Assembly: GCA_036346275.1 (NCBI GenBank)
Contig: JAYEVK010000212.1
Coordinates: 214,976-278,975 of the forward strand
DNA length: 64,000 nt
Source of the DNA: Otatea glauca
Taxonomy: Eukaryota > Streptophyta > Magnoliopsida > Poales > Poaceae
Direction of reading: 5' to 3'
This document shows, piece after piece, positions 1 through 10,793 of this stretch. Below the pieces are notes generated by a model. That model was not told the DNA's origin and searched no databases. It was given only the letters and a program-made list of their open reading frames with translations. The position numbers and the translations under genes are program-made. Within the stretch, counting starts at the first letter, position 1. The number at the start of each line of letters is the position of its first letter.

Positions 1-312
1 ATGTAAGTGCAATGGCCACGGATACTGGTATGCTTGATCTGGAGAACCAGCTTCGGCAATATGATGTTATTCATACAGATCCCAGCAAACTTGGGATTTA
101 ATACAGTGTAATGCCTTATGGTGCACAAGTCAAGCAAGCATTGCACTGCATAGAACACAGCAACATATATACAACATGCAATCAGATTCCAGACTAATAC
201 CGGTTTGAATTATACATCAGATTGCTTGAAGGCCAACAACAATATGGAATCTGAAGTCCTAAAACAACAGCTAGTTACAACCACAGTTAATGCCTTGTCA
301 TCATTGACTGTT

Positions 313-429
313 TTAAGCCTCAAGAGAAACATCGTTACTGTCCCCATTGGAAGCAGCCTTCAGCTTCTTACTGCCTTTTTTGGTTGATTTGCTAGATTTC
401 CTTTTCTTGCCTGGCTTTTCCAGGTTCTC
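313..429 (-). CDS. Lysine-rich C-terminal exon of an unidentified gene
   Basis: On the minus strand a CAG acceptor at 430-432 is followed by 38 open codons and a TAA stop at 313-315. The peptide is strongly basic (ENLEKPGKKRKSSKSTKKG, then SKKLK) and ends in an acidic/serine tail, like a nuclear-protein C-terminus. The rest of the gene is not identifiable nearby. It could belong to the same transposon-derived locus as the Harbinger/GRF sequences at 738-2153 or to a separate gene. The function is unknown, and the exon call rests only on the acceptor, the open frame and the composition. Confidence 0.3.
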   Translation of the reverse strand, partial: ENLEKPGKKRKSSKSTKKGSKKLKAASNGDSNDVSLEA

Positions 430-737
430 CTGTGCTACCCACACAGCAGGCCTGCACATCCATGGGGGAGAAGTTCCTTAATACCCAAGTCAAATAAAAG
501 CATGGCAGAGAGCTGAAAGCATACAGCCCAAGGGAGAAGAAAGACACAACACTTACAATCAGTCCTCTATTGCTCCACTGCTCATCTCATTGAAAACTTA
601 ACAATTAACACTTACAATCCAATGTGCTTAAGCTAAGCATAAAAGCATCCAGCATGATTAAGGTGAGCATGAAGGCATCCAGCATGATTAAGGTGAGCAT
701 ACAAGCATTCAACATTTTGAGCAAAAGTTGTCTACTG
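430..737. repeat. Intergenic, with short ~33-bp tandem repeat
   Basis: Positions about 640-715 hold two to three copies of a ~33-bp unit containing GCATCCAGCATGATTAAGG. Nothing else coding is visible in this interval. Confidence 0.5.
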
Positions 738-1073
738 CTACTTACCTAGTACATCATATAAAAGGAGCAATAGTGCAAAGATAGCTATATTGACTAATTT
801 CTTTAGCATGTCCTCTACTCTGTCCATCCTTTCTTCTAGCTTTTTAAGACTCTTGCTGTCATGGTTCATTTCCTCATCATATGCAGTCGGATGTGCATCC
901 CTCTGGCTACCACCCACAGGAAGGAATGTTACAGCCCGTAGGCCATCATTGCTTGGTAGCAAATCTTCTTGGAATGCAGCAATTTGAAGTGCAAGATTTT
1001 CAACACTGGGGCTGGCTTTATCAACCCACTGCCAATAGCGGCATGTTGTGCCCTTCGAACAGAAATAATGGAA
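738..1073 (-). pseudogene. GRF-type zinc-finger protein, last exon (fragment)
   Basis: A minus-strand frame follows an acceptor (CTTCAG, AG at 1075-1074). It begins FHYFCSKGTTCRYWQWVDK, which matches the second half of the plant GRF zinc finger (a Cys, a second Cys and the aromatic/WVD run). A linker follows, then a coiled-coil segment (KSLKKLEERMDRVEDMLKKL), a hydrophobic C-terminal anchor (VNIAIFALLLLLYDVLGK) and a stop. Zinc finger, coiled coil and C-terminal membrane segment is a common layout for plant GRF proteins. The N-terminal half of the finger, with its first Cys pair, is not present upstream; a Harbinger transposase lies there instead. Treated as a gene fragment. Confidence 0.55.
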
Positions 1074-1103
1074 CTGAAGGTGAAAGTCAAGGAATATGAA
1101 AAA

Positions 1104-2153
1104 ATGACGTAGATTGAACAATTCTATGGCGTCACGAGGGTAGTTCCTTCCACCATACTCTCTCAAGTGGCAACGTGTGCCTCAGTATGGTGGAAGGAAA
1201 CCAGGCCGAGCAGCATATCCGGCATCAACAAGGAAGAAATTGCCTAAAAAATGAAACAGTGCCCTTACCATTACGGACATTAATGCTATGTAACTACAAC
1301 CGCTAATAGTACATACGAGAGTGTTTATTACCTGTCGGGACCCTAAGGCCATCATCCCTCTCCAATGCATCGGCAAGTATGATAGCATCATGTGTCGACC
1401 CTTCCCACCCGGCAAGGACATAGGTAAACCTAAGATCAAAGTCGACCATAGCCAAGACATTTTGTGTAGTTGTACCCTTCCTACCCCTAAAGGCCGCAGA
1501 AATTTCAGCTGGGACTCTTGCAAGCACATGAGTGCCATCAATAGCCCCAACGAGTCCTAACACAGAAAACATAATTTTTTTTAAGGACTACACAAGGTTA
1601 GTAGTAAGTTAGCTCACATACATGCGTGGTACATATTTACCTTGAAGTAAGGGTAGAATCGTGTACTGTTGAGGATTTTAGGGTGGACAGTAGTGGAGGG
1701 TGACCAGATCATGTCATTGCGCAGCTCACCAATTGCAAAAAGAACCTCATGAAAGTATCGACTGATGGTTTCAATTGATCTCCGAAAGATAGGCTGGAGT
1801 GTTCTAAACCTATGGTTATGCCCCACAACAGAGAGAAACATGGCTAGTTGTTTTTCAACGCAAGTGTTGATACTATCTCGTAGCAGCGACCTTTCACGAA
1901 GCAAATTGCAAAGCTCAAAAAAGGGGGCCCTCGACATCCTAAGTTGCTCAAGGCAATGCGTATCATCTGAATGGTAGATCCACCGTAGGTTTGATTGCCT
2001 TGCGATGTCCCTTTCCAACATTAGAGCATAGGTAATACGTGCCTCATGTGCCCTTCGTCTTTGTAGGATAAAGAGCATGTACATACACATGACAGTAACT
2101 ATACCAGCCCCTCTAACAATGAGCATGTGCCGCCTACGAGCCAACTCATCCAT
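1104..2153 (-). pseudogene. PIF/Harbinger (HARBI1-like) transposase, broken
   Basis: Minus strand, with three exons inferred from GT/AG junctions: 2153-1641, 1556-1332 and 1243-1104. Exon 1 is the helical N-terminal region. Exon 2 carries the first two DDE-nuclease segments (GAIDGTHV; GWEGSTHDAIIL). Exon 3 carries VDAGYAARPGFLPPY and then YGGRNYPRDAIELFNLRH, a typical DDE_Tnp_4 block. Damage: the exon 1/2 joint is out of frame by one base (a G is missing just before GLVGAIDG), and a TGA replaces an Arg-like codon after LPPY. The third catalytic acidic residue, expected just after NLRH, is missing because the sequence breaks off into a GRF zinc-finger intron. The product cannot be an active transposase. 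Confidence 0.8.
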
Positions 2154-3413
2154 CTACGTAAGAAAGATAGTAGTATGACATAATTAATCCAGCATAGTCC
2201 ACGATGGTGTTGACACAACCTTTCTCTAATTACACAGCTGCAGCATCGAAAGGATGCACCTCCGGCAGAATGACATCATTGACCAATGGATGCAATGCTC
2301 AGTAATGTGTGCAATGCTCAGAATGCATTGATGACCGTAGGCACAAATGAAGAACCGAATGTAACATGCTACACATGAAAGTTCAATCATAGAGAATGAG
2401 TTCCAGCTAGATAGAACAATCAGAACTCAATCCAAGACAAAAATTAAAATAGGTGTGTCGACATGTCTAGTGCCCTCGTGCAACCGAAGAGAATCCACTC
2501 TTACCAATCACCAAAACGAATGGAACAATCCAACTCTTCATTGCAATTTTTCTAAAGTGCAGATCTACACAAATTTTCTATTCATGTTATCAGCACATCT
2601 GAAGCAATTTTTCTACACTAGAACTATTCAATTCTTCTATCCTTGGTTTAAGCACATATATGCATTTTTCATACACCGCACAACCGAGATCTGTCGGATC
2701 TACATGTCCCCGAAGTCATGAACAAAATCAAAACTACGACATCTACATAAGTTACCCCAGTCGTGCTCAAATCAAAGCAAAAGAACATAGCAAAATGGAA
2801 TAACGCACGGAATGCTGCCGGATCTACATGTCCCCGAAGCCATGAACAAAACCCAAACTACCAGATCTACAAAATGTACCAGAGTCATGCTCGAATCAAA
2901 GCAAAAGAACATGGCAAAATGTAATAAAGCAGGGAATGATGGAGAGAACAAACCTTGCACAGATCGGGGAAGGAGACGGGTACGAAACCTCAGGCAGAGC
3001 GGGGAGGGAGGCGGGGAGGGAAGCTCCTACAGACTAGGGGAAAGAGACTGGTGAGCTGCCTTGCGTGCACCACGACGACGGCCAGGTCCTCCGGGGGCGA
3101 CGGATTTGGGGAGGATGAGCCGAATCGCCCCCTGTAACCCTAGCAAGACTAAGATCTGGAGGGTCGCTCCGAATGAATGCGAAGCCGTCTCTCGGGAGGT
3201 GATGCGCGCACGCGTGGATGCAACCTCCGATACTCCTGCAAGCTAGGCTCGAAAAAACGACACAAAACCCTGTCTCGATTAGGCCAGGCTCGCAAGCTGT
3301 TTTTGCGTCGCGCGGCCCTGGCCCCGATCGACACCCAGGCAACCAAACAGCTTCAGTTTTGTGTAAGCTCATGCGATACAATCTAAACCAACCAACCAAC
3401 CAAACAGGCCTTT
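2154..3413 (-). mobile_element. 5' leader and terminal region of the Harbinger element
   Basis: No coding gene is seen. Two copies of a ~124-bp unit lie in tandem, starting at 2697 and 2821 (GATCTACATGTCCCCGAAG). Positions 3000-3350 are GC-rich and on the minus strand read like a 5' UTR followed by an intron donor. The far end, read on the minus strand, is GGCCTGTTTGGTTGGTTGG, a terminus type common in grass PIF/Tourist elements; a TTA near 3412-3414 could be the target site. The opposite terminus was not found in the window. Confidence 0.4.
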
Positions 3414-3889
3414 AAAGCTTGACAAAAAAAAAATGTTGTGCTGGGCCACACTCAAGATTTCCGCACGACATCAAAATGTGACTTTATTCTTCTTATATTA
3501 ATCTTCACTTATGCCGTGTCAGGATCTTTCAGCTGACCGATTGCTCGTCTACTCGTTAACCTTTTCCTCACAAGCTGTTCATGTACCCCCCACCCGCCAA
3601 AAGCTATCAAAAACTTTTGCATACTTCTCTCATGTATCATGTATGAGCCCCTGTCCATCGTGCAAAGACAAAGATCTCGGGTTTTGAATGTAAAATTATG
3701 TGTTAGAAACAGTAAATAACTGAAGACTCATTTGGGGTGTGGAAAAAATTACAATAATTAATTCAATTCTAAAATACAAAAAATATTCCCATCTGCCGTA
3801 ATTCACGACGGGTGAAATGAACTAGGAAAAAATAGTGCCCATTTAGTCTAGTCCTATGAATACGACTGAAGTAGTACCAAACAGGTTTA
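3414..3889. other. Intergenic, no gene seen
   Basis: AT-rich DNA with no open frame, repeat structure or RNA gene that I can support. Confidence 0.5.
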
Positions 3890-5035
3890 AAATCCTAGTT
3901 TCAGACGAGATTTTTTGAATCCCGGCTGATTAAAAAATTTAAAAATTCAAATTAATACAGTATTTTTAGCAGATTTCACCGAAATCTCGGTATTTTTGAC
4001 TAGATTTTGGTCAATACCACTTAATAATGTTTTCTTTCATGAAAATATTTGAAACAACTGAATTTTTGAGACATTTTATAAAAATAACAGAAGCACTGTT
4101 AGATTTTTTTAAAAAATATAAAAGCTTGATCATGCTTTTAAAAATTTATGGTAGTATCTTTAACAGTCTAGAATCATACATAAAAATTTCTAAAATAATT
4201 TAACTTCATTTGTTATGTTTTAAAAATAAAAAACAGAAGGAACATAAACGAGATAGTAACTGTGTGTTAGAATTTTATAAATTCGCTCGAGTATAATCAT
4301 GATCTAAAATTTTTATAAGAGCTTAAGAATTTCCTCAGCACCATTTTCTGAAAGTCTAAAAAATTCTAAATCTTTTTTTGTTTGCTCAATCAAATCTATG
4401 TAAGTAATACATGTAGCACTGTAAGGCTTTTATTAGAACAGTAGCACTGCCACTATTTTTGAAAATTCTTCAGTCTTGATCATTATCTAATTTTTTTAAA
4501 AAAATTTAGTGATGCTTTAGGACCATCCAAATTTTTTTAAAAAAAATATTGTGACGTGGTTTGAACTATTTTTTATTCGGTTAAAATTTACCGACCAGTA
4601 TTTTATCAGGACATTAGCACTGCCTATATTTTTGAAAATTCCTCGGGCTTAATCATTGTCTGAATATTTTATGGGAACATTATTGGTACGTCAGAATCAT
4701 GCACAAAAGTTTTCTAACGTAGTTTGAACTATTTTTCATTTAGTTGAAATTTGCTAGTCAACATTTTATTAGGACAGTAGTACTGTCAGAATTTTTAAAA
4801 ATTTATCAAGTTTGACTATTGTCTGAAATTTTTATGAGAACATTAGTGATGTATTGGGACCATTCATAATATTTTAAAAATTCTCTAACATTATTTCGAC
4901 TATTTTTCACTCAGTTGAATTTTGCCGAGATTTCAATCGAAATTTCGTTTAAAAAATTCTGAGTTTCAAATTTACTTTGTGAACTTTAACCAGATTTTAT
5001 TCAAAATTTTTAGCGAAAACGAAATTTCGAACACT
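3890..5035. repeat. AT-rich element with degenerate ~165-bp tandem repeats
   Basis: Repeated anchors such as GAACTATTTTT occur at 4563 and 4726 and as a variant at 4898, giving periods of 163 and 172 bp. Each unit also holds AGGACAGTAGCACTG-like and TTATGRGAACATTA-like blocks. The ends are loosely inverted (CTAGTTTCAGACGAG on the left; CTAGTGTTCGAAATTTCG on the right when reversed). The same family recurs at about 29.8-30.2 and 34.2-34.6 kb. No coding capacity. It ends about 130 bp upstream of the TATA-like motif of the 5260 gene. Confidence 0.5.
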
Positions 5036-5172
5036 AGTACGAAACGACCACGTTCGCCACTTCACCTCAACCTTTCCTATCACTCCCAGCTACGCCTCCC
5101 CAAATCAAACCTCCCCACCAACTCTCACCAATCTCAAAGCGCATCCGACCCCCACGATGTCACCACATAAGG

Positions 5173-5180
5173 CTTATATC
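5173..5180 (+). promoter_or_regulatory. TATA-like motif of the CAND gene
   Basis: CTTATATC lies about 80 bp upstream of the ATG at 5260, at a reasonable distance for a plant core promoter with a short leader. It is weak by sequence and judged by position only. Confidence 0.3.
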
Positions 5181-5259
5181 TCTGCTTCACAACGCGCTCA
5201 CCGACACACTCCCGCATATTTGGCCCGCATCCTCCGCCGCCCCCACAGATCTCGCGGCC

Positions 5260-6618
5260 ATGGCCGCCGTCGCGCGCCTCATCCTCCTCCTCGCCGTCGC
5301 GGGAGCCCTCGCCTTTCCCGCGGCGGCGGAGATCAAGTCCGAGTCCTTCCGGGAGGACCCGCGCCCGTCCATCCTGTTCGAGAAGTTCGGCTTCTCCAAG
5401 ACCGGCGCGGTCAGGATCATCGTCTCCGGCGCCGCCGTATCCTCCTCCTTCGTCCGCGCGGACCCCAAGCAGCTCGGTTTCTTCCTCCTCGCCGACGAAT
5501 CCCTCTTCCGAGCCATCTACGATTCGCAGGAGCGGCGGCCGCCGCCGGAGAAGCGCGAGGAGGCGGCTAGCGGCGCTGACGAGCCTGATTTCTCCGGCTG
5601 CGTCCTCTCGAGCCCCTACGTGAAGACCCTCTTCACCTTTCACGACATGGAGGGCGGCCACTACAACAAGTCCTTCCCGGTCACACACCCCGACGAGTAC
5701 AGCCTCTACTTCGCCAACTGCGCGCCGGAATCGCTCGTCTCCATGAAAGTCCGCACCGAGATGTACAACTCCAACCCAGACGGCTCCAAGGACTACCTCC
5801 CCGTCGGCCAGGCGCCCTTACCGACAATCTACGGCTTCTTCACCTTCTGCTACGCCGCGTTCCTCGCCGCGTGGGGGTACCTCACCCTCTCTCGCGACCG
5901 CGTCTCGGCGAACCAAATCCATCACCTCATGTCCGGGCTGCTCGTCGCGCGTCTTCTCTACTGCATCTCGGCCGCCGAGGACCAGCACTACATCCGCGTC
6001 ACCGGGACGCCGCACGGCTGGGACGTGGCGTTCTACCTCTTCCAGCTCGTGAAAGGCGTCATATTGTTTGCGGTGATCGTGCTGGTTGGCACAGGATGGT
6101 CGTTCCTGAAGCCGTTCTTGCAGGACCGGGAGAAGAAGGTGCTCATGGTGGTGATCCCGCTGCAGGTCACGGCGAACATCGCCGCCGCGGTGGTTGGGGA
6201 GACCGGGCCGTTCTTGCAGGGGTGGGTGACATGGAACCAGATCTTGATGTTCGTGGACGTCGCCTGCTGCTGCGCTGTGCTCTTCCCAGTTGTCTGGTCC
6301 ATGCGGTCGCTCCGGGAGACGTCCAAGACCGACGGCAAGGCGGCGCGGAACCTATCCAAGCTCACTCTGTTCCGGCAGTTCTATATCGTGGTGATTGGGT
6401 ACTTGTACTTCACCAGGATCATCGTGTATGCGCTCAAGACCATTGCCAATTACCAGTTCCGGTGGGTGAGCGTCTTGGCCGAGGAGGTGGCCACAATGGC
6501 GTTCTACCTGTTCATGTTCTACACATTCAGGCCGGCTGAGAGGAGCAAGTACTTTTCTCTCGACGACGATGAGGAGGCTGCCGAGATGGTGCTCCGTGAA
6601 GAGGATATCGAGCTTTGA
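5260..6618 (+). CDS. Lung seven-transmembrane receptor family protein (CAND6/CAND7-like)
   Basis: A single-exon gene of 452 aa with an intact frame and a strong start context (GGCCATGGCC). A signal peptide covers about residues 1-23. A ~160-residue luminal/extracellular domain follows, with SGCVLSSPYVKTLFTFHD and YSLYFANCAPESLVSMKVRTE, typical of the Lu7TM/GOST family. Seven hydrophobic segments lie at about 187-211, 219-238, 255-281, 294-313, 324-347, 371-392 and 400-423. The cytoplasmic tail is acidic (DDDEEAAEMVLREEDIEL). The closest named relatives known to me are Arabidopsis candidate G-protein-coupled receptors 6 and 7. By family knowledge these proteins sit in the endomembrane system or plasma membrane, and a true GPCR role is unproven. 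The frame is GC-rich at third positions, as is usual for grass genes. Confidence 0.93.
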   Translation: MAAVARLILLLAVAGALAFPAAAEIKSESFREDPRPSILFEKFGFSKTGAVRIIVSGAAVSSSFVRADPKQLGFFLLADESLFRAIYDSQERRPPPEKREEAASGADEPDFSGCVLSSPYVKTLFTFHDMEGGHYNKSFPVTHPDEYSLYFANCAPESLVSMKVRTEMYNSNPDGSKDYLPVGQAPLPTIYGFFTFCYAAFLAAWGYLTLSRDRVSANQIHHLMSGLLVARLLYCISAAEDQHYIRVTGTPHGWDVAFYLFQLVKGVILFAVIVLVGTGWSFLKPFLQDREKKVLMVVIPLQVTANIAAAVVGETGPFLQGWVTWNQILMFVDVACCCAVLFPVVWSMRSLRETSKTDGKAARNLSKLTLFRQFYIVVIGYLYFTRIIVYALKTIANYQFRWVSVLAEEVATMAFYLFMFYTFRPAERSKYFSLDDDEEAAEMVLREEDIEL

Positions 6619-7190
6619 GGAGTTTCAGGCGATTCGCAACAATAGCGGGAACAGAGTTGCCAGGGCTGCTCTCTCGGCACCCTGTTCGTTTGATCTTTCC
6701 TCCCCGTGATATTGAAACATACCACCAATCCACCATACGGATGCCATGATAGCTTACAGATGTGTGTGTGCTGCAGGGATGTAAGGTTGTTTTGCTCATC
6801 TTTCCTTGTAGCTTCAAATTTTACTGATGAGACGCAGGATACTTAACTGGATATGTACAAGTAGGTTCTTTCTTGAATTGCAATGTAAGGGAATTAATTG
6901 AGCAAGTACTATTGTTTAGGCAAAGTTTGAAATTTGCTGCATTTTTGTGTGGTAGTCAGTCATTTCATTTTGGCACGTTTGACTTTTGCTGCTCCTTCTG
7001 TTATACTAATTGATGTGATGTTCTCACAAAAAAAAATGACCTGATGTGATATGATTTGCCACTCGTTGCATTTGGAGTCTCGTCATTCATTTTCTTCCTA
7101 CCTGGTTCTATAAAACTGGAAGCTAACGGGCCGTACGGTGCTGTAGTCGGAAGGGATTGATGAGACAGGCACAGATTTTAATAGAGAAAT
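6619..7190 (+). other. 3' UTR and downstream intergenic of the CAND gene
   Basis: AT-rich transcript tail followed by intergenic DNA. No second gene is visible. Confidence 0.5.
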
Positions 7191-8160
7191 TTTTTTAAAT
7201 CATCTATAAAGAAAAGAAATCAAATTATCGGAATTTTTAAAAATTATAAAAGTTTAATCATGTTTCGAATTTTTTATGGTAGCGTAGGCATGCTCTTAGG
7301 ACCCTTCTCACAAATTCTTAAGAATTTACAAATTTAGTAACTCAATTAAATCAGTGAAGCTGCTTGAAGTGCGTCAGCAGTATTGCCAGAATTTTTAAAA
7401 ATTGCAAAAGTTTGATCATGATTTGAAATTTTTACGGTAGCATAGGCATGGTCTCAGGACCCTTCTAATTTTTTTTTTCAAGAATTTGCAAATTCAGTAG
7501 CTCAATTAAATCAGTGAAGTTGTTTTAAATGCATTAGCAGCATTTCCAGAATTTTTAAAAATCGTACAAGTTTAATCATAATCTGAATTTTTTATGACAG
7601 GTTAGGCATGCTCTCAAGACCCTTCTCAAAAAGTTTCAAAAATTTACAATCATAGAAAGGAAATATTTTTCGGAAACACCTAAACAAAAGGAAACCAAAT
7701 TGTTAGAATTTTTAAAAATCGCAAAAGTTTAATCATGATTCAAATTTTTTTATGGTAGCGTAAACATGCTCTCAGGACCCTTCTCACAAATTCTCAAGAA
7801 TTTGCAAATTTAGTAGCTCAATTAAATAAGCGAAGTTGCTTTAAGTGTGTCAGCAACATTGCCAGAATTTTTGAAAATCGCAAAAATTTGATCATAATTT
7901 GAATTTTTTATGGTAGAGTATTCATGGTCTCATGACCCTTCTAAATTTTTTTCAAGAAATTTCAAATTCAGTAGCTCAATTAAATCAGTGAAGTTGTTTT
8001 AAATGCATTATCAGCGTTGCTAGAATTTTTAAAAATTGCACAAGTCTGATGACGATCTGAATTTTTTTATGGAAGGTTAGGCATGCTCTTAGGACCCTTC
8101 TCAGAAAGTTTCAAAAATTTACAATATGATTTAGTAGTTCAATTAAATCAGTGAAGTCGA
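7190..8160. repeat. ~158-bp tandem satellite, six units as a 2x three-mer higher-order repeat
   Basis: The anchor GAATTTTTAAAAAT(T/C) followed by a CAAAAGTTTGATCATG-like block starts at 7231, 7389, 7549, 7706, 7865 and 8023, giving spacings of 158, 160, 157, 159 and 158 bp. Units 1 and 4 share GGTAGCGTA plus CTCACAAATTCT. Units 2 and 5 share CATGGTCTCA plus TTGTTTTAAATGCATTA. Units 3 and 6 share GGTTAGGCATGCTCT plus AAAGTTTCAAAAATTTACAA. A 474-476-bp three-unit block was therefore duplicated as a whole. No coding capacity. Confidence 0.85.
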
Positions 8161-8179
8161 TGCAAAAAATCTAGAAAAA

Positions 8180-8260
8180 AACAGTTTCCACAGGATTTGA
8201 GCCCGAGACCTCGCACACGCACGGCAAGGCTTCGGCCAACTGAGCTAAGCGGCACATGTG
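8180..8260 (-). repeat. tRNA-derived sequence (SINE head or decayed tRNA)
   Basis: On the minus strand GCCGCTTAGCTCAGTTGGCC gives a box A-like D arm. CCTTGC/GCGAGG forms a six-pair anticodon-like stem, and GGTCTCGGGCTCAAATCC gives a box B-like T arm. The 5' acceptor strand does not pair well with the 3' end, so a functional tRNA is unlikely. A T-rich run just after box B fits a SINE tail. It directly abuts the end of the 158-bp satellite. Confidence 0.5.
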
Positions 8261-9597
8261 AAATGATATGGGCAATAAATATATGAGGCTATGTAGCCCG
8301 TCACTGTAGAGACTACAGTAAAATGGTGCGCGTGGCGACGAGGCCGACCTACCTCTTTGAGAATAATGATTTATATAGATACCTGCAATGCTATTTGCAA
8401 TTTTCCATTTTCTGAAATGTCTTGTGGTCTTCATGTCTCAGTCAAATACTGGAAGCCATTGTTGAGATTTTGATAGATCCGACTGCAACTTAAGCGGTTG
8501 CACATGTACCGTTGGATTAAGAGGCAATGGTTCAGATCTTCTGAAATACTGCTAAAAAAATGTCCTTTCCCATGAGACCCTGGTCAGTGGTCACGCACTC
8601 ACACGATGGAGCGAGAGGAAATTAAAATTAAGCAACGCCTTACTGGCTTCAGTTGGGCATGTGTAATGGATGGGACAACTTGCTTGGTAGAGCATCGCTG
8701 TCCAGCCTTTTTGGCATGGCTGGGTGCCAATTCACAACTAACCACATGTTTGGATCATTCAAGACCCCTAACCACCTAAAACAACAAGAAAAACGGAGAA
8801 CGGTGGAGGGGGGAAGCATGGAAGGATCTTGTTGGTGACTGGTGAGCCTAATTACCCATTCCTGATTAAAATCGCAATTGAAAGCCCCAAGGTTTCATTC
8901 TTTGGGTTGTGTGATTAAGCCTGGTATTGGGTTGGATTGGAATGGGCGAAAGGGGTTGAGTTTAATTCCGGTTGGTTTTGGATGGTGGAAACGGATTAAG
9001 GCAGCTAATGGTTTGATTCGGTTTGGTTTTGAGTTGCACCCAAAACGGGTTGGTTTGGTTTAACAAATTACGGTCTGCTATGCGCTATTTAAGGGGTGAC
9101 CCAAGAAAACACTCTTTTCGAGAACAGTGACAGTGCAAATACCTTCCGCGCTTTTAACCTAACTCAAGCTGAAGAAACTTATTCAGTGGTCACTGCTAAC
9201 CTCTTTTGTCCCAAATATTTGGTGTTGCTTTTTCCAATAAATGTTGGTTACACTTTTTTTTGCTATATGTACTCGTTATCGGTTTATAGGCGAGTGCTAT
9301 TGCGTAGTCGACCTAGTTCTGAACCTACGTGCCTACGATTTTGTTTCCTAAAAAATCTAGTTCATATGGTTTCGACCCATAGGTTTGGCCTATGTGGGTT
9401 GGAACAGGTCATGGCCTCATGGGTGGCAGAGGTGGGAGAGGGTGAGTTGGTGAGATGAGGGGCCGAGGGAGTGAGGGGTGAGGTCGTGAGCCCGTGAGGG
9501 GCTAGAGTTCCATTGCTGCTGCCGCACCGTTGGCTCCCTCCTCCCTCGATCCGTGTCGTTGCTGGTCGTCGCGTACCCCCATCCCTAGATCTCCTCC
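8261..9597. other. Non-coding, partly G/T-rich
   Basis: Positions 8880-9065 are rich in GGTTTGGTT-type words; similar sequence recurs at 10500-10700. No gene can be supported. Confidence 0.4.
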
Positions 9598-9960
9598 CAT
9601 ACATCTCCACCATCAGGTCCCCCTCCTCTGATTCTCCACAAGTGGAGTCGTGTCCTTCGAATCCTCCATGGTCGAATCAACAAGGGCCACCGCATTGCCC
9701 AGGAAGATGATGGGTGTCGCTTTCCTGGAAGACGAAGATGACGGTGGGACCAAATCTGGTCCACTATTAGGTCCCCCTTCTCCTCTACATCTCCACAGCC
9801 GAGTCCCCTCCTCCTACTCTCCGCACGCGGCCCCATGTCCCTCGGATTCTCTATGGCCAGATTGACGAGGGCCACTTCATCGTTAGGAAGACAACGGCCC
9901 TGCCGTTCTAGAAGACGAAGATGATGGTGGGACCGAATCTGATCGGATATGGGCGCCTGC
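9598..9960. repeat. Tandem duplication with 183-bp period
   Basis: GACGAAGATGA followed by GGTGGGACC occurs at 9731 and 9914, with similar flanks (CATCTCCAC, GGGCCAC, CCTCC). Two diverged copies of a GC-rich, once possibly coding sequence. No intact frame. Confidence 0.55.
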
Positions 9961-10790
9961 AATCAGCCTTGGATGTGGATGGAGGTGGACCTCCAGCCCA
10001 AGAGTTGCGTCGAGGATGAAATGGACAGCGACGAAGGACGATGACAAGCGCAGGCAAAGACGGGCGGTCGGCTCCGGACAACGATGACCTTCGACCGGCG
10101 AGAGAAATGGAGTTATATCATTAACTTTATGAGAGGTGCTTCCATACTTTTCCTTTTGACAATTGCACAAATATTAAAGCATGAATAAATGGTAGATGGT
10201 GATTACTTACCCCTTCGATTGCTTCAAGATTTGTGCAACCTGTATTGGGAGGGAAAGCATTGAAGCACTGCTCTAACTTTATTATTGAGAGAAATGATGG
10301 TATTAATTATCATTCCCATTTTTAATATATTTTACATATTTTACTGGGATTATTTTGAATTTTTATTTATTTTTCAATTTATGATTTTCCTAAATTTTAT
10401 TTTTGGAAAATTTGCGGACTGCTCTATAATTTTATTTGATTTATTTTTTATTTTTAAATTTGGATGCCATGAGTGAATCTTGGACTGGAGTGGTGTCTGA
10501 TTTACAGATAAATCAGACTTGATTATCAGGAAATGGGCGAAAATGGGTTGAACCCATATCAAGGAAGTGTACTGGGTTGGTTTGGGTTTAAATACCATGT
10601 GGGTTGGATTAGGCTGGGTTCTGCGGAATTCTATGTGGGTTGGGGTGGAAATTTTGGTTTTATTATTATGGGTTTGGACTGACTTTTAAACCATCAGCAG
10701 GTCTACGTGTGAATTGTGTTCCCCATGTTGAAATTACTACCAAAAATTATAAGTTCATACTGACTGATAAAACTCATGCTGGCAAGTAAC
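9961..10790. other. Non-coding, no feature supported
   Basis: AT-rich middle part and a GGGTTGG-rich 3' part. No gene, RNA or clear element boundary is seen. Confidence 0.4.
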
Positions 10791-10793
10791 TTA

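Noticed and set aside
5134..5688. Minus-strand open frame of 184 codons over the CAND gene
   Set aside because: Antisense shadow of the GC-rich coding sequence; it has no motif and the sense frame is a clear family member.
8171..8434. Minus-strand 87-codon frame ending CRLAQLAEALPC... ETVFF
   Set aside because: This is the translation of the tRNA-like sequence, not a protein gene.
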